Source: Oceanicola granulosus HTCC2516 (GTDB lineage Bacteria; Pseudomonadota; Alphaproteobacteria; Rhodobacterales; Rhodobacteraceae). Taken from it: a stretch of DNA of 64,000 nt. Shown here one piece after another: positions 7,417-16,212 of the stretch. The DNA lies in contig NZ_CH724108.1 in the NCBI RefSeq assembly GCF_000153305.1, forward strand, positions 596,349-660,348, given 5' to 3'. Positions within the stretch are counted from its first letter, which is position 1. Every line of letters starts with the position of its first letter. Both the position numbers and the translations under genes were made by a program. The notes under the pieces are model-generated. The model ran no database searches and was not told the DNA's origin. It saw only the letters and a list, made by a program, of their open reading frames with translations.

Positions 7417-7586
7417 GGTTGTCTCCCTGGGTGTAGCTTCGGGAGCCGACGCTAGCATGGGCCGTGGCGGCGGCAAGAGGGAAGCGTGGCGCCGCCGCGG
7501 GTGCGGCGGGGCGCGTTTGCCGGTGGCGCAGGGCGCGCGGGCGGTGTTCTATCGGGCGGCGGAAGCACAGCCACGGGAGTGAGAGC

Positions 7587-8576
7587 ATGTTCAGAGCGCT
7601 GGTCGTCGAGAAGGACGCGGACGGCGGCACCGGGGCGTCGGTGCGGCAGGTCGAGGAGAGCCGCCTGCCCGAGGGCGACGTCACCGTCGCCGTCGAGTAC
7701 TCGACGCTGAATTACAAGGACGGCCTCTGCCTCGGCCCCGGCGGCGGGCTGGTGCGCGACTACCCGCACGTGCCGGGGATCGACTTCGCCGGCACCGTGA
7801 CCGCCAGCGACAGCCCCGACTGGGCGGTGGGCGACAAGGTGATCCTGACCGGCTGGCGTGTCGGCGAAGTCCGTTGGGGCGGCTACGCCGAGACGGCGCG
7901 GGTGAGGGGCGAGTGGCTGGTGCCGCTGCCCGGGGGCATGACGACGCGCCAGGCGATGGCGGTGGGCACGGCGGGGCTGACGGCGATGCTCGCGGTGCTG
8001 GCGCTCGAGGATCACGGGCTCGCGCCGGGCGACGGCCCGGTGCTGGTGACGGGGGCGTCGGGCGGGGTCGGCTCGGTGGCGACGGCGCTGCTCGCCGCGG
8101 CGGGCCACGAGGTCGCCGCGGTGACGGGGCGTCCGGAGAACGACGACTACCTGCGCGGCCTCGGCGCCGGCGAGATCGTGCCGCGCGCGGAGCTCGCCGA
8201 GACCGTCAAGCGGCCGCTCGAGAGCGAGCGCTGGGCGGGCTGCATCGACGCGGTGGGCGGCGCGATGCTCGCGCGGGTGCTCGGGCAGATGAGGTACGGC
8301 GCCTCCGTGGCGGCGGTCGGCCTCGCCGGCGGCGCGGCGCTGCCGGCGACGGTGATCCCGTTCCTGCTGCGCGGTGTGAACCTGCTCGGCATCGACAGCG
8401 TGATGCAGCCGCGCGCTGCCCGGGAGCGGGCCTGGACCCGCATCGCGGCGGAGTTGCCGTTCGACCGGCTCGAGGAGATGGTCGTTCCCGCCACGCTCGA
8501 GGATCTTCCCCGCCTCGGCGCCGAGATCCTGCAGGGCGGCGTGCGCGGCCGGGTCGTGGTCGACGTGACGGGCTGA
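7587..8576 (+). CDS. acuI: AcuI-type NADPH-dependent acryloyl-CoA reductase (MDR family)
   Basis: The 329-residue zinc-free medium-chain reductase matches the AcuI/YhdH group. Motifs are VEYSTLNYKDGL, PHVPGIDFAGTV, LTGWRVGEVRWGGYAE and a nucleotide-binding GASGGVGS near residue 155. AcuI reduces acryloyl-CoA to propionyl-CoA. That step detoxifies acrylate made from dimethylsulfoniopropionate (DMSP) and also belongs to 3-hydroxypropionate assimilation. The next gene, 282 bp on, is a BCCT transporter, a family that can import betaines and DMSP, so the pair may serve DMSP use. No DMSP lyase is in view. Confidence 0.88.
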   Translation: MFRALVVEKDADGGTGASVRQVEESRLPEGDVTVAVEYSTLNYKDGLCLGPGGGLVRDYPHVPGIDFAGTVTASDSPDWAVGDKVILTGWRVGEVRWGGYAETARVRGEWLVPLPGGMTTRQAMAVGTAGLTAMLAVLALEDHGLAPGDGPVLVTGASGGVGSVATALLAAAGHEVAAVTGRPENDDYLRGLGAGEIVPRAELAETVKRPLESERWAGCIDAVGGAMLARVLGQMRYGASVAAVGLAGGAALPATVIPFLLRGVNLLGIDSVMQPRAARERAWTRIAAELPFDRLEEMVVPATLEDLPRLGAEILQGGVRGRVVVDVTG

Positions 8577-8599
8577 CGGCGCGGGCCTCGGCAGGCGGG

Positions 8600-8621
8600 G
8601 CCGGGCTGAAGCCCGGCCTAC
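8600..8621 (-). repeat. Single GTAG-type REP element
   Basis: Reading on the minus strand, GTAGGCCGGGCTTCAGCCC is the same palindrome as at 2919. It lies 23 bp after the acuI stop. The rest of the 282-bp gap to the BCCT gene (8577-8858) holds no other feature I can support apart from that gene's leader. Confidence 0.7.
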
Positions 8622-8858
8622 GGGGGGCAGTCGGCGTCGCAGCGCGGTGAAAATCGGTCGCGGGCGGTTTCCCCGGGGCGCGCGGTGCTGCTAGGCTTCC
8701 CTCACGGCAGGCGCGGCAGGTGCCGGGCCCGGGGTGGAAAATGCGCGACGGGGGCGGTACTCCGTCGGCTTTCCAGTGCGTTAACGCGGCGCTCGCCGCC
8801 GCCGGGCCCATCCGTCCGGCCAGCACGGGCAGAGCTGCAACAACAAGGAGTGGCGACA

Positions 8859-10655
8859 GTGACTGAAACCACCAGCCAAGGCATACCAGCGCCCGAGGGC
8901 GATGCCGCGGTGATCGACACCGAATACGAGATCGGCCAGGACAACATCGAGAGGAAGATCGGGCCGTTCGGCTTCGACATCCACAACCCGGTGTTCCTCG
9001 TCTCGGGGCTGTCGATCATCGCGTTCGTCATCTACGCGCTGGCCTTTCCCGGCCAGGCGGAGGGTGTCTTCGCCGACATCTTCTCCTTCGTGACCAAGGG
9101 GTTCGACTGGTTCTTCCTCGGGTCGGCCAACATCTTCGTGCTGTTCTGCATCGCGCTGATCGTCCTGCCCGTGGGCAAGGTGCGGCTCGGCGGGGCGGAG
9201 GCGACGCCGGACTACACCTACACCGGCTGGTTCGCGATGCTGTTCGCCGCCGGCATGGGCATCGGCCTGATGTTCTACGGCGTGTCCGAGCCGCTGACGC
9301 ACTACTCGACCGCGGCGGGCGGCACCACCTACAGCGTCAGCTTCACCGGCGAGGATCCGGGCGAGGGCGCGTTCCCCGAGGGCTTCGGCAGCCGCGAGGA
9401 GTTCGACGCCGCGACCGGGCTGACCGCGCCCGACCGAGCCGCGCTCGACGCGGCCATCGCCTCGAGCGTGCCCGAGGCGGCGCGCGACGCGTTCATCGCC
9501 TCCGAGACCCGGACCGACTGGTCGCCGCTCGGCGCCTCGTCGGACGACGAACAGGAAGCGGTGCGCCTCGGCATGGCGGCGACGATCTTCCACTGGGGCC
9601 TGCACCCCTGGGCGATCTACGCCGTGGTGGCGCTGGCGCTGGCGCTGTTCAGCTACAACAAGGGCCTGCCGCTCTCGATCCGCTCGGCGTTCTACCCGAT
9701 CCTCGGCGAGCGCGTCTGGGGCTGGTGGGGCCACGTCATCGACATCCTCGCCGTCTTCGCGACGCTGTTCGGCCTGGCCACCTCGCTCGGCCTCGGCGCG
9801 ACGCAGGCGAGCGCGGGGCTCAACGAGCTGTTCGGCATTCCGATGGGGCGCACGACGGAGGTGGTGCTGATCTGCGCGATCACCGCGGTGGCGCTGGTCT
9901 CGGTGCTGCGCGGGCTCGACGGCGGCGTGAAGAAGCTCTCGGAGATCAACATGGGGCTCGCGCTCCTGCTGCTGCTCTTCGTGCTGATCGCCGGGCCGAC
10001 GCTGGCGCTGCTCACCGGCTTCGCCGACTCGCTGATCGCCTACGGCCAGTACCTGCCGGCGCTCTCCAACCCGGTCGGCCGCGAGGACGTCAACTTCACT
10101 CAGGGCTGGACCAGCTTCTACTGGGCCTGGTGGATCTCCTGGTCGCCCTTCGTGGGCATGTTCATCGCCCGCGTCAGCCGCGGCCGCACGGTGCGCGAGT
10201 TCGTCACCTGCGTGCTGCTCATCCCCTCGCTGGTCTGCGTGTTCTGGATGACGGTCTTCGGCGGCACCGCGATCGACCAGGTGCTCAACGAGGGCTACAC
10301 CGCCGCGCAGGACGCGCCGCTCGAGCTGCAGCTGTTCAAGATGCTCGACGGGCTGCCGCTGGCGGCGATCACCTCCTTCATCGGCATCGTGCTGGTCATC
10401 GTGTTCTTCGTGACCTCGTCGGATTCCGGCTCGCTCGTGATCGACACGATCACCGCGGGCGGCAAGATCGACGCGCCGGTGCCGCAGCGGGTGTTCTGGT
10501 GCATCTTCGAGGGGCTGGTGGCCGTGGTGCTGCTGGTCGGCGGCGGTCTCGGCGCGCTGCAGGCGATGGTGATCTCCACCGGACTTCCGTTCACGCTGGT
10601 GCTGCTGGTGATGTGCTTCGCCATCTGGCGCGGCCTGCGGGCCGAGCCGCGCTGA
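8859..10655 (+). CDS. BCCT-family betaine/choline/carnitine-type transporter
   Basis: The 598-residue membrane protein has the BCCT fold of about 12 helices. It shows the glycine-rich Na+-site segment AAGMGIGLMFYGVSEP and the tryptophan-rich signature WAWWISWSPFVGMFIARVSR near residue 420. It should import a quaternary ammonium compound such as glycine betaine, choline or DMSP with sodium or protons. I chose the GTG at 8859 (VTETTSQG) because GGAG precedes it and the 58 codons upstream are arginine-rich and unlike the family. A roughly 75-residue insertion after HYSTAAGG, rich in Asp, Glu and Ala, is longer than in BetP-type proteins. A strong terminator follows. Confidence 0.9.
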   Translation: MTETTSQGIPAPEGDAAVIDTEYEIGQDNIERKIGPFGFDIHNPVFLVSGLSIIAFVIYALAFPGQAEGVFADIFSFVTKGFDWFFLGSANIFVLFCIALIVLPVGKVRLGGAEATPDYTYTGWFAMLFAAGMGIGLMFYGVSEPLTHYSTAAGGTTYSVSFTGEDPGEGAFPEGFGSREEFDAATGLTAPDRAALDAAIASSVPEAARDAFIASETRTDWSPLGASSDDEQEAVRLGMAATIFHWGLHPWAIYAVVALALALFSYNKGLPLSIRSAFYPILGERVWGWWGHVIDILAVFATLFGLATSLGLGATQASAGLNELFGIPMGRTTEVVLICAITAVALVSVLRGLDGGVKKLSEINMGLALLLLLFVLIAGPTLALLTGFADSLIAYGQYLPALSNPVGREDVNFTQGWTSFYWAWWISWSPFVGMFIARVSRGRTVREFVTCVLLIPSLVCVFWMTVFGGTAIDQVLNEGYTAAQDAPLELQLFKMLDGLPLAAITSFIGIVLVIVFFVTSSDSGSLVIDTITAGGKIDAPVPQRVFWCIFEGLVAVVLLVGGGLGALQAMVISTGLPFTLVLLVMCFAIWRGLRAEPR

Positions 10656-10677
10656 GGCACGGCGCGGTCTGATGGAG

Positions 10678-10713
10678 AGGGCGGCGCGCCGGGCCGGGCG
10701 CGCCGCCCTTTTT
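10678..10713 (+). terminator. Intrinsic terminator after the BCCT gene
   Basis: AGGGCGGCGCGCC (10678-10690) pairs perfectly with GGCGCGCCGCCCT (10697-10709) around a 6-base loop and is followed by a run of five T. It lies 22 bp after the stop codon. Confidence 0.9.
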
Positions 10714-10726
10714 CGTGCCGGGGGAG

Positions 10727-10757
10727 CCTCCGGCGGGGATATTTGCAGGACAGAGGT
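10727..10757 (-). repeat. CTTCATCTGG element, diverged copy 2
   Basis: The plus strand reads CCTCCGGCGGGGATATTTGC and then GGACAGAGG, where other copies have GGCCAGATGAAG. The GC end and the A/T core are intact; the CTTCATCTGG end has decayed. It lies between the BCCT terminator and the photolyase gene, oriented opposite to both genes. Confidence 0.45.
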
Positions 10758-10814
10758 GACTGGACCGGCGCGCCGGAGGGCTAGGTTCTGGCGCTGCAGG
10801 CAGCGGGAGGCGGT

Positions 10815-12251
10815 ATGGCGGCAGAGGCGATCCTGGTCTGGGTGCGGCGGGAGTTGCGGCTGGGCGATCATCCGGCGCTGGCGGAGGCGGCGGCGACGGG
10901 GCGGCCGGTGGTGCCGGTCTTCCTGTGCGACGAGACGGTCGAGGCGCGGGGCGCGGCGGCGCAGTGGCGGCTGGGGCTCGGGGTCGCGGCGTTCGCCGAG
11001 GCGCTGGCGGGCGCGGGATCGCGGCTGGTGTTGCGGCGCGGCGGAGCGGCGGCGGCGCTGGTCGCGCTGGCGCGCGAGGCGGAGGCGGGGGAGGTCTGGT
11101 GGAGCCGGGCCCACGAGCCTGTGGCGGCCGCGCTCGAGCGCGACGTGGCCGGGGCGCTGGCGGCGGAGGGCATCGGCACGCGGGCCTTCGAGGGGCACGT
11201 GCTGTTCCCGCCCGAGAGCGTCGCGACGAAGACGGGGGGCTATTACAAGGTCTATACCCCGTTCTGGAAGTCGGTGCGCGACCGCGACGTGGGCACGCCG
11301 CTGCCGCCGCCGAAGCGGCTCACCGCGCCCGGGCGGTGGCCCGAAAGCGAGCGGCTCGAGGCGTGGGGCCTCGGGGCGGAGATGCGGCGCGGCGCGGACG
11401 TGGTGGCGGAGCACGTGGTCGTCGGCGAGGCGGCGGCGGCGCGGCGGCTGGAGCGGTTCGTCGAGGAGCGGCTCGCGGACTACCCGCAGGCGCGCAACCG
11501 GTTCGACGTGGAGGGCACGTCGGGGCTGTCGGAGAACCTCGCCGTGGGCGAGATTTCGGCGCGCAGCTGCTGGCAAGCCGGGCTGATGGCGCGCGACGCG
11601 GGCAACCCGGGGGCGGAGACGTTCCTGAAGGAGGTGGCGTGGCGCGACTTCGCCTACCACCTGCTGCACCACACGCCACGCCTCGCCACCGACAACTGGC
11701 GGCCCGAATGGGCGGCCTTCCCGTGGAACACCGACGAGGACGCGCCCGAGGTGGTCGCGTGGCAGCGGGGGCGCACCGGGGTGGCGCTGGTGGATGCGGC
11801 GATGCGGGAGATGTACGTCACCGGGCGGATGCACAATCGCGGCCGGATGATCGTCGGCTCCTACCTCACCAAGCACCTGCTCAGCCACTGGCGCATCGGG
11901 CAGCGCTGGTTCGACGCGCACCTGACGGACTGGGACCCGGCCAACAACGCGCTCGGCTGGCAGTGGGTGGCCGGGTCGGGGCCGGACGCCTCGCCGTTCT
12001 TCCGGGTCTTCAACCCCGACGGGCAGGCCGAAAAGTTCGACCCCGACGGCGCCTACCGCCGCAAGTGGGTCGCCGAGGGGCAGGACGATCCGCCCGCGAC
12101 GGCGCTGGCCTACTTCGCGGCGATCCCGCGAAAGTGGTCCATGTCGGCGGATGATCCGTATCCCCAACCTGTGGTCGGCCTCGCCGAGGGGCGGGCGCGG
12201 GCGCTGGCGGCCTACAAGGGGCGGCAGGACGCGGACGCGGCGGGCGGGTGA
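10815..12251 (+). CDS. phrB: Deoxyribodipyrimidine photolyase (class I)
   Basis: The 478-residue protein has an N-terminal antenna-binding Rossmann domain (LVWVRRELRLGDHPAL at about 5-20). The C-terminal FAD domain carries FLKEVAWRDFAYHLL, RMHNRGRMIVGSYLTKHLL and the strongly conserved WVAGSGPDASPFFRVFNP. It repairs cyclobutane pyrimidine dimers with blue light. It is followed at 60 bp by a cyclopropane fatty acid synthase-type gene and then trgAB, a set that fits light and oxidative stress response. A cryptochrome role cannot be excluded, but the repair-type motifs are complete. Confidence 0.92.
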   Translation: MAAEAILVWVRRELRLGDHPALAEAAATGRPVVPVFLCDETVEARGAAAQWRLGLGVAAFAEALAGAGSRLVLRRGGAAAALVALAREAEAGEVWWSRAHEPVAAALERDVAGALAAEGIGTRAFEGHVLFPPESVATKTGGYYKVYTPFWKSVRDRDVGTPLPPPKRLTAPGRWPESERLEAWGLGAEMRRGADVVAEHVVVGEAAAARRLERFVEERLADYPQARNRFDVEGTSGLSENLAVGEISARSCWQAGLMARDAGNPGAETFLKEVAWRDFAYHLLHHTPRLATDNWRPEWAAFPWNTDEDAPEVVAWQRGRTGVALVDAAMREMYVTGRMHNRGRMIVGSYLTKHLLSHWRIGQRWFDAHLTDWDPANNALGWQWVAGSGPDASPFFRVFNPDGQAEKFDPDGAYRRKWVAEGQDDPPATALAYFAAIPRKWSMSADDPYPQPVVGLAEGRARALAAYKGRQDADAAGG

Positions 12252-12311
12252 CAAGCCGCGCCGGGCCGGTAGGATCGGCGGCGACGGAGAGCAGGGAGTG
12301 ACACGGGGACG

Positions 12312-13526
12312 ATGGGGATGATCCTGACGACGACCGAGGGGCAGCGGAACCTGCCGCGCTACTTCGCACGCGTGTTCGAGGTCGCGCAGCGGCTCGACCA
12401 CGGGCGCATCGACATGCACCTGCCCGACGGCCGCGTCTTCCGCGCCGAGGGCCGCCGCCCGGGGCCCGTCGCCGAGGCGCACATCCACGATCCCGAGACC
12501 TTCGCGCGGGTGGTGCGCGAGGGCGACGTCGGTTTCTGTGAGGCCTACATGGACGGCTGGTGGAGCACCCCCGACCTGCTCGCGGTGTTCGACCTGCTCA
12601 GCAAGGACAATTACGCGCTCTACGACGGCTACCCGGCGATGCGGCTGGTCAAGGCGTGGGAGCGGCTGCGCTTCTGGATGCAGCGCAACACCAAGCGGCA
12701 GGCGCGCCGCAACATCTCGGCGCACTACGATCTGGGCAACGCCTTCTACGGGCTGTGGCTCGACGACACGATGACCTACTCGAGCGCCCTGTTCGAGACC
12801 GGGCAGGAGAGCCTCGAGGCGGCGCAGATCAGGAAGTACGCCTCGATGGTCGACCAGATGGGCGCCAAGCCGGGCGATCACGTGCTGGAGATCGGCTGCG
12901 GCTGGGGCGGGTTCGCCGAGTACGCCGCCCGCGAGCGCGGGCTGAAGGTCACCGGCCTGACGATCAGCCGCGAGCAGTACGACTACGCCGTCGAGCGCAT
13001 CCGCAAGGCGGGGCTCGAGGGGCAGGTGGAGTTCCGGCTGCAGGATTACCGCGACGAGCGGGGCAGCTACGACGGCATCGCCTCGATCGAGATGTTCGAG
13101 GCGGTGGGCGAGCAATATTGGCCGGTCTACTTCCAGACCCTGCGCGAGCGGCTCAAGCCCGGGCGGCAGGCGACGCTGCAGATCATCACCGTCCCCGACG
13201 AGCGCTGGGAGATCTACCGCAAGGGGGTCGACTTCATCCAGAAGTACATCTTCCCCGGCGGCATGCTGCCATCGCCGAAGCGGCTCGCCGAGGAGATCGA
13301 GGCGGCGGGGCTGGCGCTGAGCCACCGCATCGAGTTCGGCGAGAGCTACTCGCTGACCCTGCGGCGCTGGCACGAGACGTTCAACGACCGCTGGGACGAG
13401 ATCCAGCGGCTCGGTTTCGACGAGCGTTTCCGGCGGATGTGGAATGTCTACCTCACCTCTTGCGCGGCGACCTTCCATGGGCACAATTGCGACGTGACGC
13501 AGATCACGGTGGCGCGCCCGGCCTGA
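12312..13526 (+). CDS. cfa: Cyclopropane-fatty-acyl-phospholipid synthase family methyltransferase
   Basis: The 404-residue protein carries the SAM-binding motif VLEIGCGWGGFA near residue 190 and the family motifs ISAHYDLGNAFYGLWLDDTMTYSSALF and FIQKYIFPGGMLPS. The family adds a methylene bridge to unsaturated phospholipid chains or, in some members, makes other methylated lipids. The N-terminal portion (VFRAEGRRPGPVAEAHIHDP) is the lipid-presenting region usual for this group. It sits between the photolyase and trgA with short gaps on the same strand, so it may be cotranscribed with them. Confidence 0.9.
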   Translation: MGMILTTTEGQRNLPRYFARVFEVAQRLDHGRIDMHLPDGRVFRAEGRRPGPVAEAHIHDPETFARVVREGDVGFCEAYMDGWWSTPDLLAVFDLLSKDNYALYDGYPAMRLVKAWERLRFWMQRNTKRQARRNISAHYDLGNAFYGLWLDDTMTYSSALFETGQESLEAAQIRKYASMVDQMGAKPGDHVLEIGCGWGGFAEYAARERGLKVTGLTISREQYDYAVERIRKAGLEGQVEFRLQDYRDERGSYDGIASIEMFEAVGEQYWPVYFQTLRERLKPGRQATLQIITVPDERWEIYRKGVDFIQKYIFPGGMLPSPKRLAEEIEAAGLALSHRIEFGESYSLTLRRWHETFNDRWDEIQRLGFDERFRRMWNVYLTSCAATFHGHNCDVTQITVARPA

Positions 13527-13559
13527 ACGAGGCGGCCCCGGACCCGAGCAGGAGGCGCC

Positions 13560-14003
13560 ATGCCCACCTTCGCCCGCCTCGTGGCGGCCATTCTCTTCGG
13601 CTGCCTCGCGTGGTTCGTCTCCGAGACGATGATCGAGCCGATGTTCCCGGAGGATTTCGTGACCGGCTGGTTCGCCGAGGTCAACGCCGCCGTCGGGGTG
13701 CTCTGCGGCTGGATCATCATGGGCAAGCGCGCGGGCGACGGCGTCGTCGCGGCGACGGGGATCGGGTTCACCACGGCGCTGATGATGGTGTTCTGGGCGC
13801 TGTTCGTACACAGCTTCAACGACATGCTGGGCCGCTCGCTGCGCAAGGAATACGATGGCCCCGTCGAGGCGCTGGTGGCGGTGTTCGAGTTGGGGGTGGA
13901 GCACCTGGCGTTCATGTCGACGCTCGAGGTCTGGGCGGCGATCCTCGTCGGCGGGATCGCGGCCGGGGTCGTGACCGAGTATGCCAGCCGCGTGGCGCGC
14001 TGA
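13560..14003 (+). CDS. trgA: TrgA-family membrane protein
   Basis: The 147-residue integral membrane protein has about four hydrophobic segments, beginning MPTFARLVAAILFGCLAWFV. It matches TrgA, first described in the trgAB-cysK locus that contributes to tellurite resistance in Rhodobacter sphaeroides. The mechanism is not established. The gene ends 3 bp before trgB and is followed by cysK, preserving the known order. Confidence 0.85.
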   Translation: MPTFARLVAAILFGCLAWFVSETMIEPMFPEDFVTGWFAEVNAAVGVLCGWIIMGKRAGDGVVAATGIGFTTALMMVFWALFVHSFNDMLGRSLRKEYDGPVEALVAVFELGVEHLAFMSTLEVWAAILVGGIAAGVVTEYASRVAR

Positions 14004-14006
14004 GGA

Positions 14007-15122
14007 ATGGCGCTCTTCGTCTACGGGACCCTGCGGCACAAGCCGCTGCTCGCCACGTTGCTCGGCCGTGACCCGGACACGCTCGACCTGACGCCGGCGC
14101 GGCTGCCGGGGTGGCGGGCGCGCGCGGTGGCGGGGCACGACTTCCCGGTGCTGGTGCCGGGCGAGGGGGCGGCCGAGGGGCTGCTGTTCGAGCCCGACGC
14201 CGAGGCGCGGGCGCGGCTCGACTTCTACGAGGGCGGCTATGCCTACGGCTGCCGGCGGCTCGACGTCGAGACGGCCGACGGTCCGGTGACCGCCGACGTC
14301 TACGTGCCCGAGCCGGGGCGCTGGCCCGAGGCGGGCGACTGGTCGCTCGACGATTGGGCCGAGCGCTGGGGCGACGTGATGCGGTTCGTGGCCGAGGAGG
14401 TCATGGAGCGGCGCGCGGCGGGGCAGACGCCGGAGCAGGTGGCGCGGGTCTTCACCGCGATCCGGGCGCGGGCGTGGATCCGGGCGCGGCTGGTGCAGCC
14501 CGCGCCCACGGCGCTGCGGAGCGCCGCGCACCCGGCCGAGATCACCGGCTTCGGGCAGGGCTTCGACGGCTTCTTCCGGCTGCGCACCTTCACCATGCGG
14601 CAGGCCCGCTTCGACGGCGGCGCGGCCGCGGAGATCAGCCGCGAGTGCTTCGTGTCGTTCGATGCCGCGCTGATCCTGCCCTACGATCCGGCGAGCGACT
14701 GCGTGCTGCTCGTCGAGCAGATGCGCATCGGCGCGCTGATCCGCAACGACCCGCACCCGATCCTGCTCGAGCCGGTCGCCGGGCTGATCGACGCCGGCGA
14801 GAGCCCGGCGGAGGCGGCGGTGCGCGAGGCGATGGAGGAATCCGGCATCACCATCCGCGCGGTCGAGCCGATCGCCGGGGTCTATGCCAGCCCGGGCTAC
14901 AACACCGACTACTTCCACTGCTTCCTCGGCCTCGCCGACCTCGCCGGCGCCGACAAGCGGCTCGGCGGCGCGCCCGAGGAGCACGAGGACATCCGCAGCC
15001 ACGTCCTGCCGCTCGACGACGCGCTGGCGCTGATCGACAGCGGCGAGATCAACGTCGCGCCGCTGGCGATGATGCTCCTGTGGCTCGCACGACACCGCGA
15101 GCGGCTGCGCGGCTCCGCTTGA
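14007..15122 (+). CDS. trgB: TrgB: gamma-glutamylcyclotransferase-like domain fused to a NUDIX hydrolase
   Basis: The 371-residue protein has two parts. Residues 1-125 resemble the AIG2/gamma-glutamylcyclotransferase fold (LFVYGTLRHKPLL, GLLFEPDAEARARLDFYEGGY). Residues 190-365 are an ADP-ribose pyrophosphatase-type NUDIX domain with a complete NUDIX box at about 262-284 (GLIDAGESPAEAA then REAMEESGI). TrgB is the second gene of the tellurite-resistance pair. The fusion suggests clearing both glutathione-derived and nucleotide-diphosphate products under oxidative stress, but the substrates are not known. The start lies 3 bp after trgA. Confidence 0.88.
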   Translation: MALFVYGTLRHKPLLATLLGRDPDTLDLTPARLPGWRARAVAGHDFPVLVPGEGAAEGLLFEPDAEARARLDFYEGGYAYGCRRLDVETADGPVTADVYVPEPGRWPEAGDWSLDDWAERWGDVMRFVAEEVMERRAAGQTPEQVARVFTAIRARAWIRARLVQPAPTALRSAAHPAEITGFGQGFDGFFRLRTFTMRQARFDGGAAAEISRECFVSFDAALILPYDPASDCVLLVEQMRIGALIRNDPHPILLEPVAGLIDAGESPAEAAVREAMEESGITIRAVEPIAGVYASPGYNTDYFHCFLGLADLAGADKRLGGAPEEHEDIRSHVLPLDDALALIDSGEINVAPLAMMLLWLARHRERLRGSA

Positions 15123-15177
15123 GTTCACCGGCGGGGCTGCCTAAACCGAGGGCCGCACGCCTCAGAGGAGCGACCCC

Positions 15178-16212
15178 ATGCAGTTCAAGTCCGATCTCGC
15201 CGACGCGGTAGGCAACACCCCCCTGATCAAGCTCCGGAAGGCGTCGGAAGAGACCGGCTGCACCATCCTCGGCAAGTGCGAGTTCCTCAACCCCGGCCAG
15301 TCCGTCAAGGACCGCGCCGCGCTCTACATCATCCGCGACGCGGTCGAACGCGGCGAGCTCAAGCCCGGCGGCACCATCGTCGAGGGCACGGCGGGCAACA
15401 CCGGCATCGGGCTGGCGCTGGTGGGGGCGTCGATGGGCTTTCGCACCGTCATCGTGATCCCCGAGACCCAGAGCCAGGAAAAGAAGGACATGATCCGCCT
15501 CGCGGGCGCACAGCTGGTGCAGGTGCCGGCGGTTCCCTACCGCAACCCCAACAACTACGTCCGCTATTCCGGCCGCCTCGCCGAGGAGCTGCGCCGCACC
15601 ACCGAGGCCGGGGTGATCTGGGCCAACCAGTTCGACAACACCGCCAACCGCCAGGCCCATGTCGAGGGCACCGCGCCCGAGATCTGGGAGCAGACCGACG
15701 GCAAGGTCGACGGCTTCGTCTGCGCCGTCGGCACCGGCGGCACGCTGGCCGGCGTCGGCATGGCGCTGCAGCCCAAGGGGGTGAAGGTCGCGCTCGCCGA
15801 TCCCGGCGGCTCGGCGGTGTTCGACCTGCTGCAGAATGGCGAGGCCAAGGCCGAGGGCACCTCGATCACCGAGGGCATCGGCAACGGCCGCATCACCGCC
15901 AACCTCGAGGGCTTCACCCCCGACATGGCCTACAAGATCTCCGACGAGGAGGCGCTGCCGATCGTCTACGACCTGCTCGAGCAGGAGGGCCTCTGCCTCG
16001 GCGGCTCGTCGGGCATCAACGTCGCCGGCGCGATCCGGATGGCGAAGGAGCTCGGCCCCGGCCACACCATCGTCACCGTGCTGTGCGACTACGGCAACCG
16101 CTACCAGTCCAAGCTGTTCAACCCCGACTTCCTCAAGTCGAAGGACCTGCCCGTGCCGCGCTGGCTCGAGCATGGCCCGACGTCGATCCCGGGCGTGTTC
16201 GAGGACGTATGA
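15178..16212 (+). CDS. cysK: Cysteine synthase A (O-acetylserine sulfhydrylase)
   Basis: The 344-residue PLP enzyme has the lysine K44 in NPGQSVKDRAA, the substrate loop GTAGNTGIG (TSGNTG in most CysK) and the phosphate-binding GTGGTLAGVG. It makes cysteine from O-acetylserine and sulfide. It is about 30 residues longer than Escherichia coli CysK, mostly at the C-terminus. Its place directly after trgAB matches the Rhodobacter tellurite-resistance locus. Its stop overlaps the start of the mechanosensitive channel gene by 4 bases (ATGA). Confidence 0.93.
   Translation: MQFKSDLADAVGNTPLIKLRKASEETGCTILGKCEFLNPGQSVKDRAALYIIRDAVERGELKPGGTIVEGTAGNTGIGLALVGASMGFRTVIVIPETQSQEKKDMIRLAGAQLVQVPAVPYRNPNNYVRYSGRLAEELRRTTEAGVIWANQFDNTANRQAHVEGTAPEIWEQTDGKVDGFVCAVGTGGTLAGVGMALQPKGVKVALADPGGSAVFDLLQNGEAKAEGTSITEGIGNGRITANLEGFTPDMAYKISDEEALPIVYDLLEQEGLCLGGSSGINVAGAIRMAKELGPGHTIVTVLCDYGNRYQSKLFNPDFLKSKDLPVPRWLEHGPTSIPGVFEDV

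Noticed and set aside
8781-15128. A 2115-codon open frame on the minus strand across the BCCT, photolyase, cfa and trg genes
   Set aside because: It is an artefact of very high GC. It runs antisense to five well-supported genes, has no recognisable domain and is built from Arg, Ala, Asp, Gly and His repeats typical of shadow frames.
15123-15177. A riboswitch or T-box upstream of cysK
   Set aside because: The gap from trgB is only 55 bp and shows no extended secondary structure or known motif.
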